A stretch of DNA of 64,000 nucleotides from Nocardia acididurans (GTDB lineage Bacteria; Actinomycetota; Actinomycetes; Mycobacteriales; Mycobacteriaceae). Shown one piece after another: positions 1 to 8,733 of the stretch. Where the stretch lies: the NCBI RefSeq assembly GCF_016741815.1, contig NZ_JAERRJ010000012.1:186001-250000 (forward strand), read 5' to 3'. How positions within the stretch are numbered: the first letter of the stretch is position 1; the number at the start of each line of letters is the position of its first letter. The position numbers were made by a program, and so were the translations under genes. The notes under the pieces are model-generated. The model did not search any database. It saw only the letters and a list, made by a program, of their open reading frames with translations, and was not told where the DNA came from.

Positions 1-87
1 GTCGCGTTTTCACACTGCCTGCGCCGAGTGCCGGAATCGACCTATGCTTGGCTGCGACATTGTGAGCGCCGGACGAGGGAGGCGCGC

Positions 88-1926
88 ATGGGCCGCATTC
101 CGACCACAGTAGGACTGGCTCGCGGGGAGGGCCTGGTGGCCCGGTTCGGGGACGTCGTCATCTACCTGGGCAGTGACACCGCGTCCACCGAACGCCTGCT
201 CGGCGCCGCCGAGACAGCGGCCGCCGCCGACGACCCGGGCGTGGCCATCGCGCAACGCCTCGCCGCCACCGTATTCACCAGCGGATCGGCGCAACCGCCC
301 AATTTCGGCGTGATCGCACCCACCGCCGGCGGCATCCTGATCCTGCTGCGCGGCCCCGTCCGCGCCCTGGCCGAAGGCCCGGAGGGTGCGCACCGCCTCT
401 CCGGCGAACGCGCCATGACCTGGACGGACGAAATCCTGCGCGACCCCATCCGCCGCCTCACCATCACCGCCGACGGCGACAAGCCCATCCCGCACACCGA
501 CCTCCGCTCCGGCGTCGTCCCCGCGGGCGGCTTCATCGTGCGGGCCCCGGTCAGCGGCCTTGCGGCGCAATCGAAATCGGGCAGCGGCGCGGCTTCGACG
601 CCCAGCCCCGGCGCGACCCCGAAATCCGGTTCGGGCGCGATCTCGCGGACCGACAGCGGCGCGCTCCCGAAACCCGTGGCCGCGGAAGACCATCCCGCCC
701 CCGACACCACGCGCCGCGCCCCGATCCCCACCCCGTCGCGCAGCCGCTTCAACGTCCCGAGCAGCACATCGGAACCGATCCCCCGCGCGACCGACACCGG
801 GCCTGCTCGCACGGCCGAGCCCACCGCGTATCAGCCGGAGCGCGGCCGGAACACCGCGGAGCGCGCGGTCGAGACACCGACCGGCACCCCCGCGGGATCG
901 CAGCACACGACAGCCGACCTGTCCGATGTCGCACCGGCTTTCGCGCAGACCGTGGGCGTGTTCCCCGATTTCCCCAGCGGCGCTACGCCTTCCGGCCCCA
1001 TCCCACCGCCGGGCAGTTCACGAACCGACGCCACCACACCCGCCCCGCAGAACGGCACCACCGGCGAACGCAACACGGGAGAGAACGCCACCACACAGCG
1101 CCGCACCCCGGCCGAGCCCGCCGCACCGAAGTCTCGTCCCGCCACCGACGACGTGGAACCGGCTGTGACACAACGTGACAACCGTCCCGCCCCGGAGGAA
1201 CAGCCGCCCACCGCCGCCTTCGACGCCCTGCGCGAAGCAGCGGAACCCGATGCCCCGGAGGCGAAACCGACCCGCGGCTCCACCCCGCTGCGAAAGTCAC
1301 CCGATTCACCCTCTCCCGGCAAGGCCCACGACCCAGCCCACCCCGGTCGATCCCAGGACCCGGCCCCGCTCGGCCGCTCCCAGGACCCGGCCCCGCTCGG
1401 CCGCTCCCAGGACCCGGCCCCGCTCGGCCGCTCCGAGAATCCAGGCCAGCTCGGCCGCTCCCGGGATTCGGGTCCGCTCGGCCACGCCCGCGATTCAGCG
1501 CCGATCGGTGCGCCCGGCGCCCGTCCGGGCAGCAGCGACCGGAACCCCGTGGTCGCTCCCCCGGAAACCAGCGCGCTCGCCGCGATCGGCGCGCTCACCA
1601 GCTCGGACGGCGCGGTCTACCCCCTGGATCGCCCCTACGTGATCGGCCGCGACCCGATGATCGACGAGTCGGTCCGCCGTGCCGCCGCCTCGCCCATAGT
1701 CATTCCGCGCGACCGCCACGTCTCCCGAGTCCACGCCCACATCACCATCGAGAACAACACCATCTACGTCCGTGACGCGGGCACCCCCGGCGGCACCTTC
1801 GTAGCCGCCCCCGGCGCCCAGGACTGGATCCGGGTCGGCCAGCGCCCGGTCGAACTGAAGCCCGGCTGGAGCCTCCGCATCGGCGGCCGCGTCCTCACCT
1901 ACCGCACGGAGCAACCGCAGCACTGA
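88..1926 (+). CDS. FHA domain protein with long Pro-rich repeat region
   Basis: Predicted cytoplasmic phosphothreonine-reading protein of about 612 residues. The C-terminal ~100 residues (about 505-605) form a forkhead-associated domain: YVIGRDP, then RHVSRVHAHI and a Gly-rich loop, the usual GR...SR.H signature. The N-terminal ~150 residues form an unassigned domain typical of actinobacterial FHA proteins, joined by a long Pro/Ser/Ala-rich disordered linker that contains six 9-residue repeats. The ATG at 88 is preferred over the in-frame upstream start at 28 because GGGAGG lies 5 bases before it. The gene converges on another FHA-domain gene, and a Ser/Thr kinase lies 3 kb away on the other strand, so it could read that kinase's phosphorylation. 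Its molecular partner is unknown. Confidence 0.8.
   Translation: MGRIPTTVGLARGEGLVARFGDVVIYLGSDTASTERLLGAAETAAAADDPGVAIAQRLAATVFTSGSAQPPNFGVIAPTAGGILILLRGPVRALAEGPEGAHRLSGERAMTWTDEILRDPIRRLTITADGDKPIPHTDLRSGVVPAGGFIVRAPVSGLAAQSKSGSGAASTPSPGATPKSGSGAISRTDSGALPKPVAAEDHPAPDTTRRAPIPTPSRSRFNVPSSTSEPIPRATDTGPARTAEPTAYQPERGRNTAERAVETPTGTPAGSQHTTADLSDVAPAFAQTVGVFPDFPSGATPSGPIPPPGSSRTDATTPAPQNGTTGERNTGENATTQRRTPAEPAAPKSRPATDDVEPAVTQRDNRPAPEEQPPTAAFDALREAAEPDAPEAKPTRGSTPLRKSPDSPSPGKAHDPAHPGRSQDPAPLGRSQDPAPLGRSQDPAPLGRSENPGQLGRSRDSGPLGHARDSAPIGAPGARPGSSDRNPVVAPPETSALAAIGALTSSDGAVYPLDRPYVIGRDPMIDESVRRAAASPIVIPRDRHVSRVHAHITIENNTIYVRDAGTPGGTFVAAPGAQDWIRVGQRPVELKPGWSLRIGGRVLTYRTEQPQH
1345..1506 (+). repeat. 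27-bp in-frame tandem repeats (6 units)
   Basis: Six consecutive 27-bp units encode the 9-residue motif GRSQDPAPL. The first three units have the same peptide sequence and nearly identical DNA; the last three drift (GRSENPGQL, GRSRDSGPL, GHARDSAPI). They lie in the disordered linker of the FHA protein. The gradient from identical to diverged copies suggests recent expansion by slippage at the upstream end. Confidence 0.85.
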
Positions 1927-1958
1927 GCCGGCGGTCTTCGCCGAATTCGACCGCCTGC

Positions 1959-4900
1959 CTACTGCCCACTGGGAATTGTCGGCACGCCGGTGAATTCGAG
2001 GTCGGCGGCCAGGGCCGACCAGTCGCCCGCTCGAATGGCGGCGCGGGCGGATGCGGAGAGTGGGATGCGGTTGCGAACCGCTTGTTGGGCGGCGGCCACG
2101 TCGGCGGGGTGGTGGCCGAGGATCGTCGCGCCGACGGCGCGGCCGTGGGAGATGATCAGGCGGCGGTAGGACGGGAGGGCCGAGACTTCGAGAACGATCA
2201 CCTCGTCGCCGGGACGCGGGTCGATCCGGCCGACGCTGAAGAGTTCCAGGCCGACGCCCTTGAGGAGGGTGGCCGGGGTTTCCACCGGGAGGGTTCGGTT
2301 GCCGCCGAGGGCGTTGATCGCGGCTGTTTCGGCCTGTTCGGCGGCGATGGGCCAGAGGCCGAGGACACGGTCGCGGTGCTCCGCGACATCGCCTGCCGCG
2401 TAGACGCCGGGGGCCGCGGTGCGCATGTGGTCGTCGACGAGAATGCCGCGGTTCACCGGGAGCCCGGCGCGGCGGGCCAGGTCGGCTGCGGGGCGGATGC
2501 CGGTGGCGGTGAGGAACAGGTCGCAGGGCAGCACGGTGCCGTCGGCCAGGACCGCGGAGCGGACGGCGGAAGATGCTGGGAGCCGGGAGGTTTGGTCGTG
2601 CCCGGCGCGGGGACGGGGTCGGCCGTACGGTTCGGCAGGCCCGCTGTCGAGCCGACCCTCGGGGCGAATCGCCGACCCGCCGGTGAGACGGACGGTTTCG
2701 GCGCGGTGCCGAATTCGGATTCCGGCGCGGGTGAAATGCTGGAGAACCAGGGCCGAGCAGCGCGGGTCGAGTTGTATGCGGAGCAGGCGGTCACCGCGCT
2801 CCAGGACGGTGACCTGTAATCCCAGCTGTCGCAACGCATATGCCGCCTCCAGGCCGAGCAGGCCGCCGCCCGCCACCACGGCGCGGGAGCAGCTGTGCTG
2901 CTGGGCGTAGGCGCGGATGCGCAGCGCGTCCTCGGCCTCCCGGAGCACGAAACTGCCCGGCCGGTCCAGGTCTTCGATATTCGGCAGGGCGGCGGTGGAA
3001 CCCATGGCGAGGACGAGCCGGTCGTAGGGCAGCACATCGCCGGTGCCGAGGTGCACGCGCTGTGCGCGCAGGTCCAGTCCGGTGGCGAGGGTGTTGAGCC
3101 AGGCGGTGATCTGGTGGTCGTCGTACCACTGGTCGGGCAGCAGGTGCAGGCCCTGCATGGCGGAGCGCCCGTAGACCAGACGGGAGATGCCCATGCGGTT
3201 GTAGAGGCCGTGCGATTCCCTTCCGATGAGGTGGATTTCGCAGTCCGGATGCCCGCGCCGCAGGAAATCGGCGGCGGTGACACCGGCGATACCGTTGCCG
3301 ATGACCACCGCGCTCACAATGGATCGGTCGAAATAGGCCGGGACAGCACCGTTTCCGGTACCGGGCTCGGGTGTGAGCGCGACCCGCACGTTCCCGCCGT
3401 TGATCCGGGCGCAGCACGCCATCCGGGTATTGTCGGCGAATCCCAAGCGGCGCAGTGTCTTCCGCTCATCGGCGGTGGGTTCACACAGCTGGTCCGCGCC
3501 GTCGAGCACCGCCACCGGATCGGCCCCGCACACCCCCATCCGGCAGCCCGCCTCCAACGGCAGTCCGCCCTTCTCGGCGAGATCGAGCAGGCTCATGCCG
3601 AGATCGGCGGCGACGCGGGTACCGCCCGGTTCGAAGGTCACCGAAGCCGCTGTGGTGGCGGTCTTTTCGGCTCCGTTCGGTCGCACACGCGGCAGCGGCA
3701 GCAGCACCGGTTCGGTGCGCACGCCCGTGTGCAGCGCGTACTGCAGTTCGCTCACCCGGGTTCGTCCCAGCCACACCACCGTGGCCGCCAGCACCGCGAG
3801 ACTGATCGGCCAGTGCAGCCACGTCAGCGGCAGTCCCGTGATCGTGCCCGCGGATGCCGCGAGGATCGGCCCGGCGAACCAGTAGAAGATGTTCAAAGCC
3901 ACCGCCGCATAACCCGCCGTGAGCACGGCCGGGCTCAGCGAGGTCGTCGATTCCAGTGCGAAGAACACGCCGATCGCGGCGAGCAGGAAGACCGCGAGCA
4001 CCGCGTACCGCTGTCCGACCGGCACGTCGCGATGCCCGTTGAGCAGGAAGAAGCCGAGTACGAGACCGGGCAGTGCGGCGGCGAACAATTTCCGGGGCGC
4101 GATCCAGCCGCGGTCCCCGCTGTTCAGATCGGCGTGATAGGCCCCGCGCGGCGCGAAGTCGTAGCAGTTCTTGGCGCAGCCCACGCAGGGTTCGCAGTGG
4201 TTGTTGGCGACGGTGACGAACGGCGTCTGCCCGTAGGCGCGTTGCAGCGGGAACAGCGGGCAGATGCTGCTGCACCAGCCGCTCTTGCCCTTGAAGACGA
4301 GTCCGCCCAGGAAGGCCGAGGCGATGGCGGCGAGCAGGACCAGGCCGGTGCCCACGCCGCTGCGGTCGAGTCCGGCCAGGCGGGCGGCGACGAAGCCCGC
4401 GAAGAGGGTGACGGCGAGGAGATATCCGCGCTCCCGCAGCCATTCCGGTGGCGTGAGCGCCCGCGTGAACCCGAACAGGCGGGGTGCCTGGTTGGTGGCG
4501 GCCAACGGACAGGTGTTGCGCCACAGCCCCGGTGCGATCAGGAACAGTCCCGGCAGGATCAGCACGATCACCTGGAAGAACCAGAACAGTCCGGCGGCGG
4601 GGCGGGTGAACAGCAGCACGATCAGCGCGAGATAGCCGACGACGGTGGTGAACCGGATCGCCTGCCACACCCGCAGCGGCACGCTCGAGGTCAGTTCGGT
4701 GAAGGCGGGGAACAGATTTCGTTCCCCGCTCGGATCGATGCCGAGTACTCGGTTCGCGAATTCGAGTGCCCTGGACGGCAGTTGCCGGCCCGGCGGTGGT
4801 GGCGGCGTATCCGCCCCGGTCGACCCGCGATGCGTCTGCGACAGGTCCGGCGCGGATTCCGCCGTGGGCGTGTGCAATACGATGATCTCGGTCTTGCCGA

Positions 4901-5159
4901 GCCGCACCACGTCCCCGGTCGCCAGCACATGCCGTCCCGACAGCGGCACTCCGTTCACGGTGGTGCCGTTGCGACTGCCGAGGTCCACCACCGACAGCGC
5001 GGTGGGTGTGGGCACGAGCCGCAGGTGCCGCCGCGACACCCCGTTGTCGGCGAGCACTTCACCCGACCCGTCCCGTCCGAAGATCACCGGTCCGTCGAGT
5101 ACGCGGCGACGTACCGGTCGCCCCCATTCGCGAATCTCGATCAGTGGCTGCCCCACCAT
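1959..5159 (-). CDS. FHA-membrane polyferredoxin-ferredoxin-NirB-type FAD oxidoreductase fusion
   Basis: A roughly 1066-residue multidomain membrane redox protein. Residues 20-100 form an FHA domain (FGRDGSG, VSRRHLRL, GSRNGTTVNG). About 165-465 is a NapH/NosR-like membrane part with several hydrophobic segments, the CP motifs CPLA and CSSICP, and one 4Fe-4S cluster motif (C322-x2-C325-x2-C328-x3-C332). About 505-595 resembles a plant-type [2Fe-2S] domain with C539-x4-C544 and CC at 582-583. From 613 to the end is a two-Rossmann FAD/NAD oxidoreductase (GNGIAG at 621, then a second GGGLLG) like the N-terminal half of nitrite reductase NirB. The ATG at 5159 has GGAG 6-9 bases upstream; the in-frame ATG at 5222 has no comparable site. 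It lies 119 bp downstream of the Ser/Thr kinase gene and is probably co-expressed, so kinase control of electron transfer through the FHA domain is a plausible inference. The electron donor and acceptor are unknown. Confidence 0.8.
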   Translation of the reverse strand: MVGQPLIEIREWGRPVRRRVLDGPVIFGRDGSGEVLADNGVSRRHLRLVPTPTALSVVDLGSRNGTTVNGVPLSGRHVLATGDVVRLGKTEIIVLHTPTAESAPDLSQTHRGSTGADTPPPPPGRQLPSRALEFANRVLGIDPSGERNLFPAFTELTSSVPLRVWQAIRFTTVVGYLALIVLLFTRPAAGLFWFFQVIVLILPGLFLIAPGLWRNTCPLAATNQAPRLFGFTRALTPPEWLRERGYLLAVTLFAGFVAARLAGLDRSGVGTGLVLLAAIASAFLGGLVFKGKSGWCSSICPLFPLQRAYGQTPFVTVANNHCEPCVGCAKNCYDFAPRGAYHADLNSGDRGWIAPRKLFAAALPGLVLGFFLLNGHRDVPVGQRYAVLAVFLLAAIGVFFALESTTSLSPAVLTAGYAAVALNIFYWFAGPILAASAGTITGLPLTWLHWPISLAVLAATVVWLGRTRVSELQYALHTGVRTEPVLLPLPRVRPNGAEKTATTAASVTFEPGGTRVAADLGMSLLDLAEKGGLPLEAGCRMGVCGADPVAVLDGADQLCEPTADERKTLRRLGFADNTRMACCARINGGNVRVALTPEPGTGNGAVPAYFDRSIVSAVVIGNGIAGVTAADFLRRGHPDCEIHLIGRESHGLYNRMGISRLVYGRSAMQGLHLLPDQWYDDHQITAWLNTLATGLDLRAQRVHLGTGDVLPYDRLVLAMGSTAALPNIEDLDRPGSFVLREAEDALRIRAYAQQHSCSRAVVAGGGLLGLEAAYALRQLGLQVTVLERGDRLLRIQLDPRCSALVLQHFTRAGIRIRHRAETVRLTGGSAIRPEGRLDSGPAEPYGRPRPRAGHDQTSRLPASSAVRSAVLADGTVLPCDLFLTATGIRPAADLARRAGLPVNRGILVDDHMRTAAPGVYAAGDVAEHRDRVLGLWPIAAEQAETAAINALGGNRTLPVETPATLLKGVGLELFSVGRIDPRPGDEVIVLEVSALPSYRRLIISHGRAVGATILGHHPADVAAAQQAVRNRIPLSASARAAIRAGDWSALAADLEFTGVPTIPSGQ

Positions 5160-5278
5160 CGCGCGCTCTCCGTCCCCCGGTCTCCGACTGTGGTGTCCCC
5201 CTCTGCCTATCGGCCTGAACACCGCTTACCGCAACACTGTGCACACCGGTTTCCGCGCGCGGCACGAGTGCGGGCGGC

Positions 5279-7651
5279 TCAGACGGATTCGCGCTGCCGG
5301 TGCAGTCGGACATACCGGTAGCGCTTGCCGACGCGACGGCATCCCGCGGCGAGTGCGAACCCGGCCGCCGCACCGCCCACCGCGCCGACGATCAGTGCCG
5401 TGATGGTGGGTTCGCGCCCGAGCAGAATCCAGGCCACGCCGAAGGCGGCCACGCCCAGCAGTCCCGCCGAGACGGTGAGACCGACGGTGGCGGCGAACCG
5501 CGCACTGCCGTGCCGCAGGCTGCGCGCATTGGATTCGGCGTACGCGAGCGCGAACAGCGCCAGCAACAGCACCCCGGCCGCCGTGGCCGTGGTGACCGGC
5601 CGCTGCGTGGTCCGCGCATCGAATCGATACGAGCCGACCTCGGCCCCATTGCGCGACAGCGTGAGTTCTCCGGTCAGATCGCCCGCGATCACATACGGGC
5701 TCAACGGCGCGGGCACTTCGGTGTCCGCACCGGCACGCACCGGCGTCTCCGTGCCACCCACCCGCTGTCCCAGCACATTCCACGACAGCCTCGCCGCATC
5801 GGCATCGATCCCACTGACCGTGATCGCCACCGGCTTCGCCACATCCAACTCCACCGCCCCACCCGCCGCCGGGTCCACGCCCGCGATCCGAACCGTCCCC
5901 GGCGCAGGCAGATTCCGCTCCGGCGCACCGATCCCGAGCACCGCCGCCCCACCGACCAACGCCGCCAGCACGGCCGCCGCCAAGAACGGCACCTGCGGCG
6001 GCGGCAACGTCACCACCTGCTGCACTGGAACCAGATCCCCGCGCTCCACATCGACCAACCGAACCCCTTGCCGCTGCAGCGGTTCCGTAGGCCGCACCCG
6101 CACCATCGGCCCGGTAGCCCAACCCCCCTGCGACCCCGGCTGCGCGAACCGATGCGTGGCGGCCTGCGGCGCTCCCGGCCCCCGCCCCGTGGCCGCTCCG
6201 GCACTGCGGGGGTACTCCCCGGCCGAACCCTCGAGTTCCGCACGCTCCCAAGCGTTTCCCGGCCCTGGCCTACGGCCGGGCTCGCGCATCCCGTCGCGCG
6301 TCCCACTTCTTGGCGGCATTCCCGATCCAGGTGCGCCTCCGCGCGCCCCCGTACCGCCTGCTGGCGGCGGCAGCCCGGGTCCCTGTGCGCCGTGACTGCT
6401 TCGCATGTTCCGGAAGGCCACCGTCTCGGGTTCCCCCGCTGCTCTCTCAGGTCCCGAACGCCCGCCCGGCGCGAGACGCTGCGGCCCACGGGTTTCCGCG
6501 CCGGGGTGCTGCGGCGTTTCGCGCGGGGGCGTGCCTGGAGGCGCGAAGGTGCCATTGTGTGGGGGCGGGGTGTTGCCGCCGGTGAAATCTCCGGTGCGGC
6601 CTTGGGTTTCGCGGGAGTGGGGGCCGACTAGGGGGGAATCGGCGGTGTCGCCCATGGGGTCGGGGAGGCGGCGTGGGGGTGGGGTGAAGGGGGTGGGGCG
6701 GGCGAGGCCGCGGGAGCCGCCCGTGGCGGCGGCGACGATGGTGTCGGCGCCGACCACGGGGATGCCGACGGGGTTGAGCCAGCCTGTGCCCCAGCAGAAT
6801 GCGGCGGGCTCGGCGAGGGCGACGCCGAAGGATTCGGCGGTGTCGAAGCGTTCGCCGGGTTCGGGGGCGAGACCGCGCATGACGACTTCGGCGATGGGTT
6901 GGGGGATGGCGGGGGCCACGGTGTCGAGGGGGATGGGGTCGCCGTAGGCGTGCGCGAAGAGCATGGCGAGGGTGTCTTCGGCGGGCGGGAACGGGAGGGT
7001 GCCGGACAGCAGCTGGTAGAGCATGGTGGCCAGGGCGTAGACGTCGGTGGCGGGTGAGAGCTGTTGGCCGCGTACCTGTTCGGGGGCGATGTAGGAGGGT
7101 GTGCCGAGGATTTCACCCGCCCGGGTGACCAGCGTCTCGTCGCCGCCGACGATCTTGGCGATGCCGAAGTCGGTGAGTTTGAGGGTGCCGTTGCCGGAGA
7201 ACATGAGGTTGGACGGCTTCACGTCGCGATGCAGGATCCCCTGCCGGTGCGCCACATCCAGCCCGGCCGCGCACGACAGCGCCACCGCCACGGCCGCCGT
7301 CGCCTCGAAACCCGCTGTGACGAACCGCTGTTCGACGGTCCCGCCGGGCAGGTACTCCAGCACCAGCAGGCACATGTCGTCGTGCTCGATGTAGTCGTAG
7401 ACGGGCACCACGTGCGGATGATCCAGTGCCGCCATCATTCTCGCCTCGGCGACGAATCGCCGCCGCACCGACATGTCATCGGCGAACTGCGGCGGAATCT
7501 GTTTGATGGCCACTCGCCGGTTCAGCCCACGGTGCACCCCAGCCAGCACCACCCCGCACCCGCCGCGCCCGATCTGCCCGCCGACCTCGTATCCGGGCAG
7601 TGCGGCGCGAACCCGTTCGATATCAGTGCTTTTCAGGTCCTGCACACTCAT
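5279..7651 (-). CDS. Receptor-like Ser/Thr protein kinase
   Basis: A 790-residue protein kinase. The Gly-rich loop is at 28-33 (GRGGCG), the ATP-binding lysine in VAIK at 50, the catalytic HRD at 141-143, DFG at 161-163 and APE at 189-191, so all active-site elements are intact. After a Pro/Gly-rich linker (about 300-560) comes a hydrophobic segment near 570-590, a ~100-residue domain with beta-rich character, and two or three further hydrophobic segments at the C terminus. The ATG overlaps the stop of the upstream membrane-protein gene (ATGA at 7648-7651) and has GGGGGAG in front of it, so the two are translationally coupled. Likely substrates are FHA-protein partners encoded next to it; this is inference. 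Confidence 0.93.
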   Translation of the reverse strand: MSVQDLKSTDIERVRAALPGYEVGGQIGRGGCGVVLAGVHRGLNRRVAIKQIPPQFADDMSVRRRFVAEARMMAALDHPHVVPVYDYIEHDDMCLLVLEYLPGGTVEQRFVTAGFEATAAVAVALSCAAGLDVAHRQGILHRDVKPSNLMFSGNGTLKLTDFGIAKIVGGDETLVTRAGEILGTPSYIAPEQVRGQQLSPATDVYALATMLYQLLSGTLPFPPAEDTLAMLFAHAYGDPIPLDTVAPAIPQPIAEVVMRGLAPEPGERFDTAESFGVALAEPAAFCWGTGWLNPVGIPVVGADTIVAAATGGSRGLARPTPFTPPPRRLPDPMGDTADSPLVGPHSRETQGRTGDFTGGNTPPPHNGTFAPPGTPPRETPQHPGAETRGPQRLAPGGRSGPERAAGEPETVAFRNMRSSHGAQGPGLPPPAGGTGARGGAPGSGMPPRSGTRDGMREPGRRPGPGNAWERAELEGSAGEYPRSAGAATGRGPGAPQAATHRFAQPGSQGGWATGPMVRVRPTEPLQRQGVRLVDVERGDLVPVQQVVTLPPPQVPFLAAAVLAALVGGAAVLGIGAPERNLPAPGTVRIAGVDPAAGGAVELDVAKPVAITVSGIDADAARLSWNVLGQRVGGTETPVRAGADTEVPAPLSPYVIAGDLTGELTLSRNGAEVGSYRFDARTTQRPVTTATAAGVLLLALFALAYAESNARSLRHGSARFAATVGLTVSAGLLGVAAFGVAWILLGREPTITALIVGAVGGAAAGFALAAGCRRVGKRYRYVRLHRQRESV

Positions 7652-8733
7652 TGATCAGCTCCCCCGGGCCGGTAGCGGTGCGCGCCGGGCTGCGCGCCCG
7701 GCGTCGAATCATCCATGCCGACATGCCGATACCGCGGCCCGCTGTCCGCACCCCCGGCCTCGGTGGGCACGGTCGGTGAGGCATGCCCGCCGGTGCGGAT
7801 GGTGGGCTCGTCCTCCCCGCTGCCGAAAACCCGAGTGGGCCCGAAATCGGGTGCGGCGGGACCGTAGCCTGGGAACGGCCCGCCGACCGGGGCGAGGTCC
7901 GGGCGGGTGCCGCGGGGTCCCTGCTGGGAGTCGAGAGCGAGGGCGGCGGCGAGTTCGTCCTTGTCCAGGCCGAGGTCGTCGGGGTCCTGCGGGGTGGGTG
8001 AGAGGTATCCGGCCAGGAAGAAGATCGTCGCGAAAACGCCTGCCAGGGATAGCCACAGCCCCGTGCCGGGCACCCACCAGCGGGCTACGGAGGCGGTGAA
8101 TCCGATCATCAGTCCGAGGCCGATGCCGGGGGCGAGCAGGCGCAGTCCGCGCTGCCAGCGGTTGACCGAAAGCCGGTGCCGCGCAACGGTCAAGGCCGAA
8201 TCGGCGATGGCCAGGCCGGTGAGGCCGGCCAGGATGATGCCGAACAGCCCGTACACCGACGCGAGCGAGCCGCGCACGTCGACCACGGTGTGCACGCTGG
8301 TCACCGGATCTCCAGCGGCGTTGATCAGCGTGAGGTCGGAGCCGATCAGCCCGGTGGCCTGCCCGTCCAGTCCGGCCGGATCGAGGCGGTAGGTGAGTTT
8401 CTCGGTTTTCCCTGCGGCGATGGTCAATTCGACCGAGGTCGAGTAGGAGAAGAAGTTCAGGCCCAGCACGTGACCGGTGAAATCCACACGCCGCAGCGTG
8501 ACCGCTTCTGCGGACTCGTTCTTCACCTCGATCACCACCGGCGTCACCTTGTTCGGATCCAGCCGCACCGGGTTGGCGGCGGTGGCTCCGGCGATGGGTT
8601 TGCCGTCGATGGTGGCGGTGGCGCTGATCCCGCCCGCGGCCCCGGCCGTACCGGAGCCGAACAGGGCCGCGCCCCACAGGAATACGGCGACGACCGCCAG
8701 GACCGGAGTGATTCGGGTGCGCGCGCCGTTCAT
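7648..8733 (-). CDS. Membrane protein with extracellular Ig-like domain
   Basis: A 361-residue protein of no recognised family. It has an N-terminal signal segment (hydrophobic 10-32, AGAAG), a ~110-residue beta-rich extracytoplasmic region that looks Ig- or CARDB-like, then about four hydrophobic segments (about 163-250) and an acidic/Pro-rich cytoplasmic tail. GGAGG sits 5 bases before the ATG. The start overlaps the stop of the Cys-rich surface protein gene (ATGA) and the stop overlaps the kinase start (ATGA), so it is the middle gene of a tightly coupled operon and probably part of the same envelope sensory complex as the kinase. Confidence 0.8.
   Translation of the reverse strand: MNGARTRITPVLAVVAVFLWGAALFGSGTAGAAGGISATATIDGKPIAGATAANPVRLDPNKVTPVVIEVKNESAEAVTLRRVDFTGHVLGLNFFSYSTSVELTIAAGKTEKLTYRLDPAGLDGQATGLIGSDLTLINAAGDPVTSVHTVVDVRGSLASVYGLFGIILAGLTGLAIADSALTVARHRLSVNRWQRGLRLLAPGIGLGLMIGFTASVARWWVPGTGLWLSLAGVFATIFFLAGYLSPTPQDPDDLGLDKDELAAALALDSQQGPRGTRPDLAPVGGPFPGYGPAAPDFGPTRVFGSGEDEPTIRTGGHASPTVPTEAGGADSGPRYRHVGMDDSTPGAQPGAHRYRPGGADQ

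Noticed and set aside
2895..5321. 808-codon open frame antisense to the redox fusion gene
   Set aside because: A shadow of the GC-rich third positions; it has no domain, and the opposite strand encodes clear motifs.
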